64,000 nucleotides of DNA from Eretmocerus hayati. Lineage: Eukaryota; Arthropoda; Insecta; Hymenoptera; Aphelinidae. The position numbers and the translations under genes are program-made. The stretch covers positions 73,119,186 through 73,183,185 of the forward strand of contig CM056743.1 in assembly GCA_029851415.1 (NCBI GenBank). The letters run 5' to 3'. The first letter of the stretch is position 1, and each line of letters starts with the position of its first letter. The notes below the pieces were generated by a model, which saw nothing but the letters and a program-made list of their open reading frames with translations, did not search any database and was not told where the DNA came from. This document shows positions 22,097 through 34,291 of the stretch, in pieces.

Positions 22097-23515
22097 ATGG
22101 AGAAGCTGAGCTCACCCCTCAGAAAGAGAAAGGGCCCGAGTGACGGAGCAGAGAAGCGAGTGCTCAAACAATCAAAGCTCACATTTCCGAGCCAACGAGG
22201 GATGAACGCGAATGTTGCATCAGAAGTACGAGAGGCGGTAGAGAAGCTGCTGAAGATCAACCCCGCAATCAGGATCCAGATCACGCAACCCAGCATCGAG
22301 GTTGATGACGTCGTCAACTTGAGCTCAGGCTCGAGCGACCCCGACACTACTTGTGGTTCCCAGGAGAACAAAACAATCCTGACTCCTGGAAACGGTTTGC
22401 TGGAGAGGGAGTGCACGATGAGATGCCTGATGGGATGGAGATTGACCACATCCCCTCAACCAGAGATGCGGCACGACAGAGGAGTGGAAACGAGGCAGGC
22501 GATCTCATGGAGAAATGGAGAGACTTGAAAACGTGCCGGGAAGAGACGGAGGAGAAGACATATCTCCTCCTCGAGCACTTCAACTTGGTTATAGGGATAG
22601 CCGAGTCGGTTTCCAGCAATCCAGAAGGGACCACGGGTGACATCGAAGAGCTCAAGAAGATAGGCCACGCGCTCGAAGGCCTACTCGCGACAGACAAGGC
22701 GAAGCGGGTTGCTTTCGAAACATCGCTGCTCGAAACGGAAAAGACCCTGATAGCGACGAGGAACGTGCAGCCTCCGACCATAAAAAACCCGGCCGCGTCA
22801 GGTAGTGGATTCCAGGGAAGGGGGGCAGGGAAACCGGAATCGCGACCGGGGCAACAGCGCGGCACGAAGGAGACGCGATACGGACCTCCACCGGGAGGTT
22901 CCGGAACACCACGCTCGACATCAACGCCCAATCGGCCCGAGCAGAATGAGCCTCGGAAGGGAGTGGTGTCGAAAAAGAACGCGAACAGAGTGAAGAAGAG
23001 CGGTAGAACAAATGGCACCGCTGGGAAGAAGGCGAAAATGAAGCCAAAACGGGTAAAGCCCGGAGCCGTCCTCGTCACGGCCAACGAAGGTGGGCTTACC
23101 TACGCAGACATGCTGCGCAGGATAAAAACGGATGACCTCGATGAAGAAGTGGGCTCTAAGATCACGGGCATCCGCGAGACCCGAGGAGGCCAAGTCCTTC
23201 TTGAACTCAAGAAGGGCACCGATGTCGCCGCCGTCAAGGCAGCCTTGGCACCAGTCGTCGGGCAAGAAGGAGCTGTCCACTATCTAGCGAACAGTACGAC
23301 CCTCGAGGTGCTCGGAGTCGACTCCAATGTCGACATAATCAAGGTGCGGGATGACCTCGCGAAGGCCCTACCAGAGAACGAAAAGGGAGCCTTTGTAGTC
23401 AAGTCCATCCGGAATGGCTACCGCGGCACCCAAACTGCTGTTGTCTCGATCGCAACGAGACTGGCCCACCATCTCCTCGACCGGAAGGAGCCCGAAGTTG
23501 GATGGGGCAGACAAC
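22097..23515 (+). pseudogene. R1-like LINE ORF1 (gag-like), frameshifted and truncated
   Basis: Starts at ATG 22097 (MEKLSSPLRKRKGPS). The first part is readable to about 22330-22390. From there the coding phase switches to a second frame that runs to about 23515. The later part has YADMLRRIKTDDLDEEVG and TRGGQVLLELKKGTDVAAVK, followed by VRDDLAKALPENEKGA, which are gag blocks of R1-clade LINEs (R1, SART, TRAS, Waldo). The CCHC zinc knuckles that normally follow are missing: homology stops near VGWGR and AT-rich DNA begins. No endonuclease or RT is present. This is a dead fragment on the opposite strand to the neighbouring LINEs. Confidence 0.75.
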
Positions 23516-23936
23516 GACCCATGTCAAATTTTATTGTAAATTTCTGGTTTTTGCATAATCATGTTTTTTTTTTACTTTTGTCAAGTAAATTGACATCGGT
23601 TATAACTAAATCTGAGGTTGATCGTTCACCCTCTACTTTTTTAATTTCCGTGCACGCCATGTTTATTCCTTTCCTCATTGTACGTCAATGTCACCAGATC
23701 CTTTTTTGTTTTTTCACCATGACTACATTGTTGACATGCTATCAAGTTAGTCGACTCATTTAGTTTTGGAACGTTGAGTTTTGTTTCTAATTCAATAACT
23801 TAGTCATTATAAATTCTTATTAGTCTAGATTCTCATTCACTATAGTTTATTCCGTTTTTTCATTTTCCAAGAGTACACTTCAAAAATCTGTGTGAGAACA
23901 CAGCATTCGCTGTGAAAACAGATGTTCCGTACACTG
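23516..23936. other. AT-rich noncoding interval
   Basis: Starts at the truncation point of the R1-like fragment. No gene or RNA recognised. Confidence 0.35.
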
Positions 23937-24058
23937 GGCAGGAAGGTGAACTTCAGTGCATCGAGATCTGCTGTCTCACTCGCACTTATAGGTTAGGGTA
24001 CCATAATCTATGAGTGCGAGTGGGACAGTAGATCTCGATTACAGTTCACTTTCCTGCC
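23937..24058. repeat. Hairpin repeat, CTCACTCGCA family copy 2
   Basis: Imperfect palindrome from ggcaggaaggtgaact to agttcactttcctgcc. The core tgtctcactcgcacttatagg faces ctatgagtgcgagtgggaca around the loop ttagggtaccataat. It is similar to the hairpin at 3165-3269. Confidence 0.7.
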
Positions 24059-24479
24059 GAGAGTCCCTGCTTGGATTCTTATCCGAGCTCGAAACCTTGA
24101 ATCTCATAGCACCTCGTTGTTAGACCACAGTAGCGCTCGTGTTCACATTGTATAACCTAAAAATGACACTTCTTGAGAATAATAACACGATGTATTATTT
24201 ACTCCGTCAATTACACAGGCCCACAAAGAGGAAAAAGTACCCGTACCCAGCCACCGGGCCTATGTATTCCTACTTAAAATCGTGCGCTGAATTCGAAAAT
24301 GACATTAGTTTTTACCGAACACCCTCAAAATTTTGAGAAACTTGGTTTAAAATTTTTCAAAGCCAGGTATCAGATTATTGACCTCGGATTCTGAAAGAGG
24401 AGGAAATTTTACGTCCAAATATGTACTTCCGAAATTTTTCATTTGTGTTGGTATTCCTGATCCAGTATCCAGAGTGGTA
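24059..24479. other. Noncoding, possible tRNA-derived fragment
   Basis: The minus strand near 24070-24125 has a B-box-like ggtttcgagctc downstream of ggtctaacaacgagg, suggestive of an old tRNA-derived SINE head. No full cloverleaf can be drawn. The rest has no recognisable feature. Confidence 0.3.
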
Positions 24480-24778
24480 CTCGATCACGAGTACCACATT
24501 GAGTTCTCGACCACGGATACCACATTGAGTTCTCGATCACGAGTACCACATTGAGTTCTCGATCACGGATATCACATTGAGTTCTCGATCACGATTACTA
24601 CGTTGAAATTTAGATCACGAGTACCAGATTGAGTTCTCGATCACGAGTACCACTTTGCGTTCTCCATCACGAGTATCACTTTGATTTCTATATCACAGGT
24701 ACCACTTTGAGTTCTCGATCACGAGTCCCACATTGAGTTCTATATCACGACTACCAAAGTGAGTTGCAGATCACGAGT
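24480..24778 (+). repeat. 26-bp minisatellite, about 11.5 copies
   Basis: Tandem units of 26 bp with consensus near ctcgatcacgagtaccacat plus tgagtt. Copies diverge at one to six positions, so the array is old. There are no spacers, so it is not a CRISPR-like array. Confidence 0.85.
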
Positions 24779-25484
24779 GTTGGAGCGTTGATAAAGATAC
24801 GAAAACAACGGAACTGTGTTTTCACATAGATATTTTTTACGGTATAGTCACTGTATTCATTTCCCCACGTCACTTTCCTAACTTACTCATTTTTGATTGA
24901 ATTTTCGTTTTATTGACAATCTCTTTTTCTTCCGTCAGTGTCTGAACATATTTTTTTTTAATGCATTAACAATTCTTCTATCCTCAATTATCCCGAGGTA
25001 TTCATTATATAAATTTTTTGCTGTCATTGTTTCAACTTAGTATTTTCTGAGAGGTTTTGCCTCGCTATTTTTTGCCAGATCAAGGCAGGAATCTTGATAA
25101 AATTAGTCACTCTTGGAAGATTGGTTTCTTGATATATTTATTTTTCAATACTCATGTCTTTGAAGGGTCCAAGTCTTTTATTGTCTTTTTCAGTCTTGGA
25201 ACGTAGTCACTCTACAAAGTTTTTGTCCTTACTTATTTTTTCATCTATTTTCAATGGGAAGCTTACGTATTTCTCCTAAAATGAATAGTCGTAGGGATAG
25301 ATCTCAATCAGGAGAATCTTTCTTCACTTTTCCTCCAAGATTTTTCATTTCATTGAAACAGCAAAATTTTGGGTTATGGATTATCAATAATGTCAAGCGA
25401 TGATGAATTTGCTCTTATTTTTTGCTGAACCAGAAATTCATTTAGTTACATTATTATAATGAATTTGATTCACAGTTATTGATA
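24779..25484. other. AT-rich noncoding interval
   Basis: No gene recognised. The acceptor-like gaatttgattcacag just before 25475 suggests the next exon may have an upstream partner that I cannot identify. Confidence 0.3.
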
Positions 25485-25894
25485 ATGTCTAATCAAGATC
25501 ATATTGGAAACTTAAGAATCAAATATGGTATGAAAAATTACATGAAACGAATTCCTATGGTTGACAACCGTTTTACATCAAGAATGACAAAAGTGAGTCA
25601 ACAAAAATAATAATATGATAATTACTCATTAACTATGGAAAATTTCAGATAGAACTGAATGAATTTTTCAATAATCGTACATTGCAAAGATATCAACGGT
25701 GGAAAATTCGTTATCGAAATTATTTTTTCCGAATTTGTTACTATCCCATAACAGATATTGATCCTTGGGGTATACAAAATCTCTTTTGTAAATACAGCTT
25801 GAAGATTATCTCAAACGGAGTGCAGTTAACGATCGTGAGAGTGTCTTGGTATATTAATATATTTATAGGTAATAATCTGATATATGAAGCTTGA
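25485..25894 (+). CDS. Possible two-exon gene, 117 residues, function unknown
   Basis: Exon 1 spans 25485-25592 (ATG at 25485, 36 codons) and ends at a gtgagt donor. Exon 2 spans 25649-25894 after an aatttcag acceptor, and the phase is kept. The protein is basic and rich in Tyr, Arg and Asn at first (KYGMKNYMKRIPMVDNR, QRYQRWKIRYRNYFF), then more hydrophobic. I do not recognise the family. Splice-like structure in an AT-rich block shared with the RPA-like gene suggests a gene of the same old element. It may be only part of a longer gene. Confidence 0.35.
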
Positions 25895-26230
25895 CTGATT
25901 TGCTGTTTCGAGCATTCTTGGTGGATAACGGATATTGATTTTATTAAAAAAGCTCCAGAACTGATTGTTAATTAATTCTTCGCTCAAGAGCATTGCCATA
26001 GTCTAGGTTTCTCATTATACTCCATATAATGTGGTGAATGTCTGATGCAATTGTCCTCAAATGATACGTCTCGGTGCATTGATCACCATTTTCCATTAAC
26101 CCCAAATTCGACGAGTTCCTCGTTTTGACATATTTCATTTCAAAGATGCAGCCAATTCTTATTCCTTAGAGAAAATTGCGTTATGAGTATATCGTTATCG
26201 GATATGCACAAAATTCGGATACGAGATACG

Positions 26231-26275
<45 letters not shown>

Positions 26276-27159
26276 TCATTCTTCTACAAGCACCGCGTTG
26301 TCTGAGATCGTATAATTCCTTGTAAGCTGTTATGTTAAGCTTATAGATTATGGTACCCTAACCTATGAGTTCAACTGAGACAGTAGATCTCGATGCATTG
26401 CACTTCACTTTGCTGTCGACTTTACCTGCTCAGGCTCACGGCCCAGACAGCGCCGTGTTGTGGAATGCCAGTGTTCTAGCCTGGATAAAAATTCGACCAG
26501 CACGGAACTGTGTTTTCACATACAAATTTTTTACAGTTTAGTAACGGTATTCATTTTCCTTCGTCACTTTTATAACTCAGTTATTTTTGATTTAATTTTC
26601 CTGTTATTGACTGTCTTCGTTTTCTCCTGTCAGTGTCTCAAGGTAGTTACTTTTGTGAAATGTAATCACCTTTGAGTAATGGTAATTTGGCACATTTTTT
26701 TCTTCTTGTTTTTTCATTTTGTCAATGTCCACAAGGTAGTCAATTTCTGGGGGTCAGTTACTAATCATTAAAATATCCCAATCATATCAGGATTTAATTG
26801 AATTATCCCTCTATAACCTATACAGTAGTATTGCAACTACTATGCTTGCTTTAATAATCCTTCAGTTCCAAAATACCTTATATTGTATTTTATGATGATG
26901 GACTTTTGTATACTAAATTGAATCTTCCATAAACATAATTCTTTCACCTTTCTGATCATAACATTGTATGCTACAGATCTTGATGACATTCGTAAAATTT
27001 GTGACATGTATTAAATTTGTGAATAATTTGGTATTCATTAATCAACCCTTCCTCTCCCTATACAACATAATAATCTTTTTTGCTAGCCTTACTTACTTTT
27101 CAACAACAAGTGGAGACTCTGTGGTTTCTTCACGTTTGATTTTGAGAAGACAAATTCAG
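25895..27159. other. AT-rich noncoding interval with an (AC)n tract
   Basis: Contains a 39-bp (AC)n microsatellite at 26234-26272 and a degraded third copy of the CTCACTCGCA hairpin family at 26339-26412 (gattatggtaccctaacc, gacagtagatctcgatg). No gene recognised. Confidence 0.45.
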
Positions 27160-27835
27160 CTTCAAATCATATTATTACATGACTCGGGTAATTCAAGCTA
27201 ATTTTAATCAACGGATATGTTGATTAAGTAACATAGATCGATATTGGATTACTCCAATTCGATCTATGTACCTTTAATGCACCTCTCAATTCGAGTGTCG
27301 CAACTTGGAGGATTTTGATGCAATTTCAATTATATGAAAAATGAGATGAGAAACGAAAAATTTCGACTATATGCTAGATGTTGGTGCGTTTCGTCTTTCC
27401 TCTCCGGATCAGACTCTTCAGGGGGGCTGAAGAGATCAAGACCCATTCTAATTAATCAACAGATTCGTTCATTAAAATGAGATTCCATTAGCCGAGTCGT
27501 GTAATAATATGATTTGGAATTCCCGCGAGCGATGAAGTCTCGATCGTTCATATCAATCGAGACAAAAATTCATTCTTATCCTCACCGGTTTTTGGCGAAC
27601 ATACAAACGAGATGAAAACTTTTCTCGCGAGTGGTTCCAAAAGCCCTCTTGTAAAATATAAGCCAGATCAAAATCATCAACATCAAGCCACTTTGGGTAG
27701 GTGACGTCGGGGGCCAACCTCTACTCCGATCTCTCCAGCCCCCATGAAAAGTCTGATCCGGAGAGGAAAGACGAAACGCACCAACATCTAGCGTAGAGTC
27801 AAAATTTTGCGTTTCTACGTTCAATATTTCAGTCT
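27160..27835. repeat. Head-to-head pair of the 480-bp repeat
   Basis: 27160-27440 is a plus-strand copy (gggtaattcaagctaatttt, tatgctagatgttggtgcg). 27450-27835 is a minus-strand copy of the same family (gacgtcgggggccaacct, caccaacatctagcgtag). The junction lies near a ggggggctgaagagatc block. Confidence 0.65.
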
Positions 27836-29100
27836 AGGAAGGTACTGAAGATGAGATATGAGGGCTATATCGATCCTTAGAGGAAATTAACTGTGCATAC
27901 AGTGTTATTATAATTACTTATAATTTTCTCTACACTCCTTTTGTTCCAAATACTTCATCCTCTAGTGATCATGCAGTCATATGAAAAAATTAGAACGTTA
28001 TACTGGACCTTCTTGGAAATTACAATGTCGCATGATTTTCCCTACTACGTGTACCAGCAAAAAATGACCCTTTTTGTCGCTTATTTCAAAACGACATCTT
28101 TTAAATTTTTCTCACTAAGACTTTAACACACTTCGTTCAACCATCCTATAATTCGTGTCACATTCATCATATTTACGTGTTCATTGTAAAAATTGAAATT
28201 AAAATATAAATACCTGATAGAAAAATTACGAATTATCTGATTAAGCGATAAGATTTGATGAATGTTTTAAGGAAAATTTGGGGGATATGAGGAACTGGTT
28301 GAATTCATACTATAACCGATGATTGAATGGTAAAAACAACCATTGTGTTAAAATTTTCCGGGAGAAATTTTCAGATTATGTGTCAGAATTGATTGTTGGT
28401 TCAAACATGATTTTAATTACAAACTCTTGAGGAATCGATATCTATTAGACATATTCATCCGCAGATTATCATTGAAATTGGAAATGGATGGAGGGAAAAT
28501 CAGAATCATTTCAAAAGGAATAACACATGCAATTCCATCAATGTTACATTCCATAGAAAGGTAACAAATTTACTCAATAATTATGAATAAAATGCGTTCA
28601 TCATTAACATATTTCATATACCATTCTTAAAATATCCCTATACCATTTCTTTCGGTTTGAAGTATCAAAATGAAATATTTCTTGAACTTGTAATTCGAAA
28701 TTTTTTTCTCTGTCCTATATTCAACTATTGCACCCATTACATTTTATATATGGAAACATGTGTGGAATTCTCATGATAGTTATCTTATGGAAAATTAAGT
28801 ATGAGTTTTTTGGGTATTACGGCATTTATAGGCAAACGAGAAAATTTGTCTCATCCCACCATCCACTTTTTTAGTTGTCCGTACTTCCACCCATCTACAA
28901 GCACGAAACTACGACTATAAAAATATCATAGTATACATGAAGATGAATATATCTGCATGCCTCAGAACATATTTAGAGGTAGGGTCTTTTGGGCGTGAAG
29001 CGGGGAAAGCCAAAATCACGCGACGCTCCATCCACGAAAATGATAAAAATCGGATATCATCAATTCTTTTCCATCCCGATACCTCCGTATCTAGGGCCAA
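27836..29100. other. AT-rich interval with exon-like debris
   Basis: Around 28364-28560 there are acceptor/donor-like words (ttttcag, atccgcag, gaaaggtaac) around short frames such as YVSELIVGSNMIL. A premature stop follows at once, so this looks like decayed exons. Nothing else is recognisable. Confidence 0.3.
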
Positions 29101-29400
29101 ATACCACTACTTATAAATTATAACTATCACCATGCATGAGCGCGTGGTGACGTATCAATACGGGGCCCCTTGCTGAAGGCACAGACCTCTCCAGCTCCTC
29201 GATACGCATTGGCCGTGACTTATGCATGTTTCGAGCTCACCGACATCCAAAGCGCGCCCTCGCGCATGCGCACTATGGTCGAGCGTCTGCTTCGCTGACG
29301 TTTCTCGAAGATGCATTGTTTGTCACATGAATAACTATTTATTTTGGTCGGCTTGACATATATTTCCCAACGTCAATATTTTTTTTGAGGTTTTATACGA
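29101..29400. promoter_or_regulatory. CpG-rich block with an NRF1-type palindrome
   Basis: A GC-rich island in AT-rich surroundings, containing cgcgcatgcgcac near 29260, which matches the NRF1 consensus GCGCATGCGC, and several CpG words. It looks like a TATA-less promoter, but I could not identify a gene on either side. Confidence 0.3.
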
Positions 29401-29896
29401 GTCTATGAATATTTTTGGATTTCTAGGGTTCTTCGTCAGGGATCTATGAATTTTTCTGTGTTTACTCCCGTAAGAAGGTGTGTATAAGGAGCTAATTTCC
29501 ATAATTTTTTTTCTCTCTCAAGTTATCGGCAATGCGCCTTTTTCTTAATGGCTATCGATTTCTTGCTCGTTCAAGTATATTCGATGATTTTTTCGGCTCT
29601 CTGCTATTCTTCGTCTCTACTCGCTCATGGCTCCCTAAGAGTTATACTTGGGTATTTTTTTTTGTTGACGTACTATTGCGACAAACGCGCCCGATCCCGG
29701 GTACCCACAATGTTAACAAGTCGTGAGATTTACAAAAATATCCTTCATTCAGTTAAAATGTATATACAATAATTACAGGAATATTCTTCAATTTAATGAA
29801 AGAAATATAATATTATACTATAAGTATTATCATATGATACTATGAGTTATAAGTGCTGTCGATTTACCAAATAATCATATAATTCATAGACTTGAA
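29401..29896. other. AT-rich noncoding interval
   Basis: No supported feature. It probably contains the promoter and 5' UTR of the RPA-like gene. Confidence 0.3.
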
Positions 29897-30816
29897 ATGA
29901 AAGTGAAATTATTGAGGAAGGAAAAAGTTTACTCAAGCACGGGGATCGTTGATTCCATAAACTTTGACTTCATTGATTTCAACCAAAGGATAAGAGCTGT
30001 TGTTTATCGCAAAAATCAAGAAAAACTTGATCATTTATTAAAGGTCAGTTGAATATATTCTAAATTGTTCCAACTGAATTTTTGAACTCATTATTTATTG
30101 AAGGTTGGCGGAATTTACAAAATTCGCCAGTTCTACCCTAGTCTTTTGGACAAGAGAATGAATTCTATAAAATTCAAGTTGATTTCCAATCATGATACAA
30201 TCGTTGAACAATATTTCGATATCAATTTGGATGTTATTCAAGAAAAATTCAATTTCATACTTCAAAATGATATCTATATCAATTTGAATTTAGATCCTTA
30301 TGTTGGTGAGTTCGAAAAAAATTGGTTACTTTGTTATTGAGCATTGGAAAATCATTGATAATCCAATGAACATTGATGAATTTCACAAATTAATTCAGAT
30401 ATTCTGGGCAGAGTGGAAATAATCGACCAACCATTCGCAATAGACTATGATTCGAGATTTCATGCAATACACGTTGCTGGGAGAGATAGAAAAATGGTAA
30501 TCGTGATTTTTCATCATGACATTACAATCTTTTTGATAACAATACATTCTTGAAGAAGTCCGTCATATCTTCTGATGAGTCTATTGAGGCTATATCATCG
30601 AAATTTGAAGTTGGTCAAGTCATAATATTGGTTGATTTGAAAATCACAAATATATTTGGAGCGCATGAAATGAGTTTCATGAATTTCTCAAATGTCATTC
30701 TTGATTCGGATGATTCAGAATTTTTGCAGTGAGTATTCGTATTTTGATAGCAATTGTTTCAATGGTCATGTGAATATGATGAATGTTACAAAAATTACAG
30801 GATGAGAAACGAATAA
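29897..30816 (+). CDS. RPA-like OB-fold ssDNA-binding protein, five exons, intact
   Basis: Exons are 29897-30043, 30104-30305, 30399-30496, 30556-30728 and 30801-30816. All introns are GT-AG and all phases match; they give 211 codons ending in TAA. Residues 50-110 (GGIYKIRQFYPS, NSIKFKLISNHDTIVEQY) resemble the first DNA-binding OB fold of RPA70 (kVYkis.....n.ty...NDT.ve). Residues 115 onward (YVDILGRVEIID, GQVIILVDLKITNIFGA) look like a second OB fold of DBD-B type. It lacks the N-terminal protein-interaction domain and the zinc-finger domain of cellular RPA70, so it is not the host subunit. Helitron/Helentron elements often carry such RPA-like genes, and an OTU-Helitron frame lies at 62 kb. 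Family assignment is by eye. Confidence 0.6.
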
Positions 30817-31589
30817 ACTAAATTCAATGCAACGAGTGACTCCGATGTTCTTCAAACAAAAATCGCTAAAATCGTATGGTGTCATCCGGAAATATCTTCA
30901 TCTACCAGGATCTTGCGGGGTCAAGATCACCTCGGATATGTTGGAAATGCATACATTTTTTCATTTCAAACACAACTCTACTATTGGAAACCTATATTCT
31001 CTCTTGCTTATTCTCATAGAATATCAGTAAAAATACTATAACAGTATTCAAATATCATCCAATTAGTTGTCAACTTTGAAAAAGTTTCAGACATAATTTT
31101 GATTGTTTGGCGATCTAGAAGTTCCTATAGTAAAACTATGTCTTAAATATTCATTGTATCGTCTGCTACAACATCGCCTTTGAATCGCAAATTTTTTTGC
31201 GGCATTCAAAATGAATTCATGTGGAATGATTTCTCTTCGTAAAGAAGTCTCTTGGATCAACGGATTTCATTGAGCATACCCACATTGCAATATTCAGATT
31301 GTAATTTTCGACATTCTTGCAACGCTAGAACTACGGCATCGCCGTCGTGATTCGTACATTGCCGTTGCGAAAACATCTACCGTTTCATTGTAATTAGCAC
31401 AATCGATTCATTTTGAATGCGGCAAAAAGAATTCGCAAGTCAAAAGCGAGGTTATAGCAGACGATGAGTAAGCCCTTACGGACTAATATCAACTTAGCCA
31501 GTTTTTATTTCTTACACAACAACGAAAGTGAATATTTTCTTCATAATTCACTTAAATGAAATGAAGCGCGAGTTCTTCCATAGTCATTT
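30817..31589. other. AT-rich interval with a small foldback
   Basis: 31158-31468 is an inverted repeat (tcgtctgctacaacatcgcc and gcgaggttatagcagacga, plus gcggcattcaaaatgaatt and attcattttgaatgcggc), probably a MITE of about 0.3 kb. The frame at 30827-31030 has no recognisable domain. Confidence 0.5.
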
Positions 31590-31596
31590 ATGATAT
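31590..31596 (+). pseudogene. First codons of an ORF cut by the Gypsy insertion
   Basis: The ATG at 31590 lies immediately before the left LTR. The frame resumes after the right LTR at 38389-38904, counting the ATAT duplication once. Confidence 0.35.
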
Positions 31597-31818
31597 TGTT
31601 ACACTCACTCGTAACACAATAAATTAGAGCCACCGAATTATCAAAATAACGCGTGTCTTTATTTCTTTGACACAACAAGAGCGTCTTATCCTCGTGACAG
31701 CCACGAGCAGACTAACTTCAAAACATAACAACACAAACAAACACACACTAGCAACCGACCGATCGATAAATACCAACGGTTGCGAACGTCAAATATTTAC
31801 ATATGTACAGATACAACA
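31597..31818 (-). repeat. 3' LTR of the Gypsy element
   Basis: Reads identical to 38167-38388 over 222 bp. The element is on the minus strand, so this left copy is the 3' LTR. Confidence 0.95.
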
Positions 31819-31820
31819 CT

Positions 31821-31831
31821 ATCCCCCCCTC
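31821..31831 (-). promoter_or_regulatory. Polypurine tract of the Gypsy element
   Basis: The minus strand reads gaggggggga just before the 3' LTR, the expected plus-strand primer for retroelement DNA synthesis. Confidence 0.7.
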
Positions 31832-32181
31832 GAACAATTGACGTCCTCGTCAATTAGGCCCTGCAATGGAGAATCTTCTCACATCCACGTCGGCTCCAGG
31901 ATGCATCACGGCTCCAACCGTCGTTCCAGGACGCGATGAAGGTCCATATTCGAGATTGTTGAACGAATTAATCTCCGTTGCTCCAACAGCAGCTCCAGGA
32001 CTTCCAATCCAACTGCTGATTCCAGGGGTTTCGAAGTATTCGTGATTCGATGGTGTTATCTGTTCGAGGGTCCTTGGGTGTTTGTTCTTCGGGTTTGTGA
32101 TAGAAGATGTTGAATGCTGGATATCACAACCCTTGCCCCGGCATTTGCCAGAACACCTGAAGGGAAAACCAGCCAAAAACC

Positions 32182-34291
32182 TCAGGTGGGGCAACTCTTG
32201 TCTCTGTCCAAGTAAGGTGCGAGCCGATCTCCATTGACGATCCGTCTCTTGTGTCTTGGTGTTTTCTGGATACAGAAGACGTTGTCGTTGATTCTCTTCA
32301 GGATTTGGTACGGTCCATCCCAAGATGATTGTAGTTTGGGTGTTTTGCCGACTGATCTTTTTGGGCAATAGAACCAAACTCTCTCTCCTGCTTCGAACTT
32401 CTTCGTCTTCGCGTCCAAGTCGTAGCGTGCTTTTGTTTTCGCCGATTTGGTTGTCATTCTCTCTCGAGCAAGATGGTGTACTCTCTGTAGTCTCCTTTGC
32501 AATTCTTGGCTATACCCAGGCGTAGATGTTCGAGCGCTGTCCGGTGGTACACCGCGAATCATGTCCAAAGGAAGACGAAGGTCTCGGCCGAGGTGGAGTT
32601 CGGCAGGTGTGAATCCAGTGCTCTCATTCTGGGAAGATCGAAATGCCAGTAGGAAGAACGGTATCAGCTTATCCCAGTCTTTTTGGTTTTCTGAAACGAA
32701 CAATGAGAGATACTGAAGGATTGATCTATTTAGTCTTTCAACCATACCATTGGACTGTGGGTGTAATGGAGTGGTTCTGGTTTTCAAAATATCCAACCTA
32801 TCAGTCAATTCTTTGAACAATCTTGACTCGAAATTCCTTCCCTGATCTGTATGGATTTCTAGAGGAACGCCTGACTCAGGAATGATGTTATTGACCAGCG
32901 CGTCAGCTACAGATTTTGCTCTAACATTCGATAATGCGACAACCCAAGGCCATCTCGTGAAGCAATCGACAGCTACTAGCAAGTACCTATTTCCCGATGA
33001 TGATTGTGGAAACGGTCCCAGGATGTCTATTTGAATTCTCTCTGACGGCGCACCCACATTATAAATATTCAAATTCCCTTTACCACTGCCTTGTGGACCC
33101 TTTTTACTTATGCATACATCACACGTTCTGCAGTACTCTTCCACATCCTTACGACAACGGTCCCAATAAAATAAACGGCGTATTTTCATCAGAGTCTTCT
33201 TCTGACCGAAATGACCACCACCAGGAGAATCATGGGCTTCTCTCAAAACGACAGAAACTTTTGATCTAGGCACTACCATAAGATCAGTACTCGTTTTGAG
33301 GTCAGTGGACTCCCATCGTCTATATAAAATTTCGTTTTTGAGAACCAATGAATCCCACTGTTGGATATAGAATTTCAAACTGGAACTCTGGGAAGATATG
33401 GTTTCCCATGTCGGTTTCTCATTAGATTTTTTGTATTCTATGACTTTCTGTAGAACTTGATCTGTATGTTGCGCATCTCTCCACTCGATTTCGTTCCCCT
33501 GTGACAACTGGATCCGACCTAAAGTGTGATGTGAGTCATATCTAGCTTCTAGATTATCACAATATTTGCACGATGATTCTTCGCACGGTCTGCGAGACAG
33601 CGAGTCTGCGTTGCCGTGAGATGCGCCTTTCCTATGAATTATTTCAAAATCGAATTTGCTCAGCTCTCCAACCCACCTCGCGAGTTGTCCATCTAAATCC
33701 TTAAAAGATAGCAACCATTTCAAAGCACTATGATCAGTTCTTACTGTAAATTTCTTTCCTATCAAGTAATGTGCGAAATTTTTAACAGATTCCACAACAG
33801 CCAGTAGCTCACGTCGAGTCACACAGTAATTTCTTTCCGATTTGCTGAAAATTTTACTAAAATAGCTAATAACTCGTTCTTTTCCTCCTTGTATTTGAGA
33901 CAGCACTGCGCCCAGCCCATGCCCCGAAGCATCAGCATCCAGAATGAACTCGGCATCCATATCAGGATATCCTAAAATTGGAGGAGAACTTAACGCTGTT
34001 TTGAGTTTCATGAACGCATCTTCACATTCGGGTGTCCAAATAAAAACGGCTGCTTGCCCTGTCAAAGCATACAGAGGTTTAGCGATCGCCGAAAAATGTC
34101 GAACGAATTTCCTGCAGTACGACGCTAAACCAAGAAAACTCAAAACCTGTTTCTTATTTTTCGGTGTCGGCCAGTTCACGATGCTGGAAACTTTGTCAGG
34201 ATCTGCTCGCACTCCTTCTGCTGAAATGATATGTCCTAAATACAAGACTTCACGTTTGAAAAAATGACATTTTTTCGCGTTCAACTTTAAA
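32182..34291 (-). pseudogene. pol: Gypsy pol, 3' segment: RT end, RNase H, integrase
   Basis: Downstream half of pol after the foldback. Order: RT thumb (KKCHFFKREVLYLGH), RNase H (DADASGHGLGAVLSQ, VTRRELLAVV, RTDHSALKWL), integrase zinc finger (GGHFG, YCRTCDVC), catalytic core (QIDILGPFP, HTDQGRNFE, GMVERLNRS supplying D, D and E), and a C-terminal GPY/F module (WDGPYQILKR). The segment has no internal stop. It is in the same frame as the upstream half if the insertion is ignored. As it stands, the protein is interrupted between RT palm and thumb. Confidence 0.92.

Noticed and set aside
22347..23280. Minus-strand frames opposite the R1-like gag
   Set aside because: GC-rich antisense shadows without domains.
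24480..24778. CRISPR-like array
   Set aside because: Units are directly adjacent with no unique spacers, and the context is eukaryotic; it is a minisatellite.
31850..32377. 175-codon minus-strand frame at the end of pol
   Set aside because: It overlaps the pol C-terminus in another phase and runs into the 3' region; no domain.
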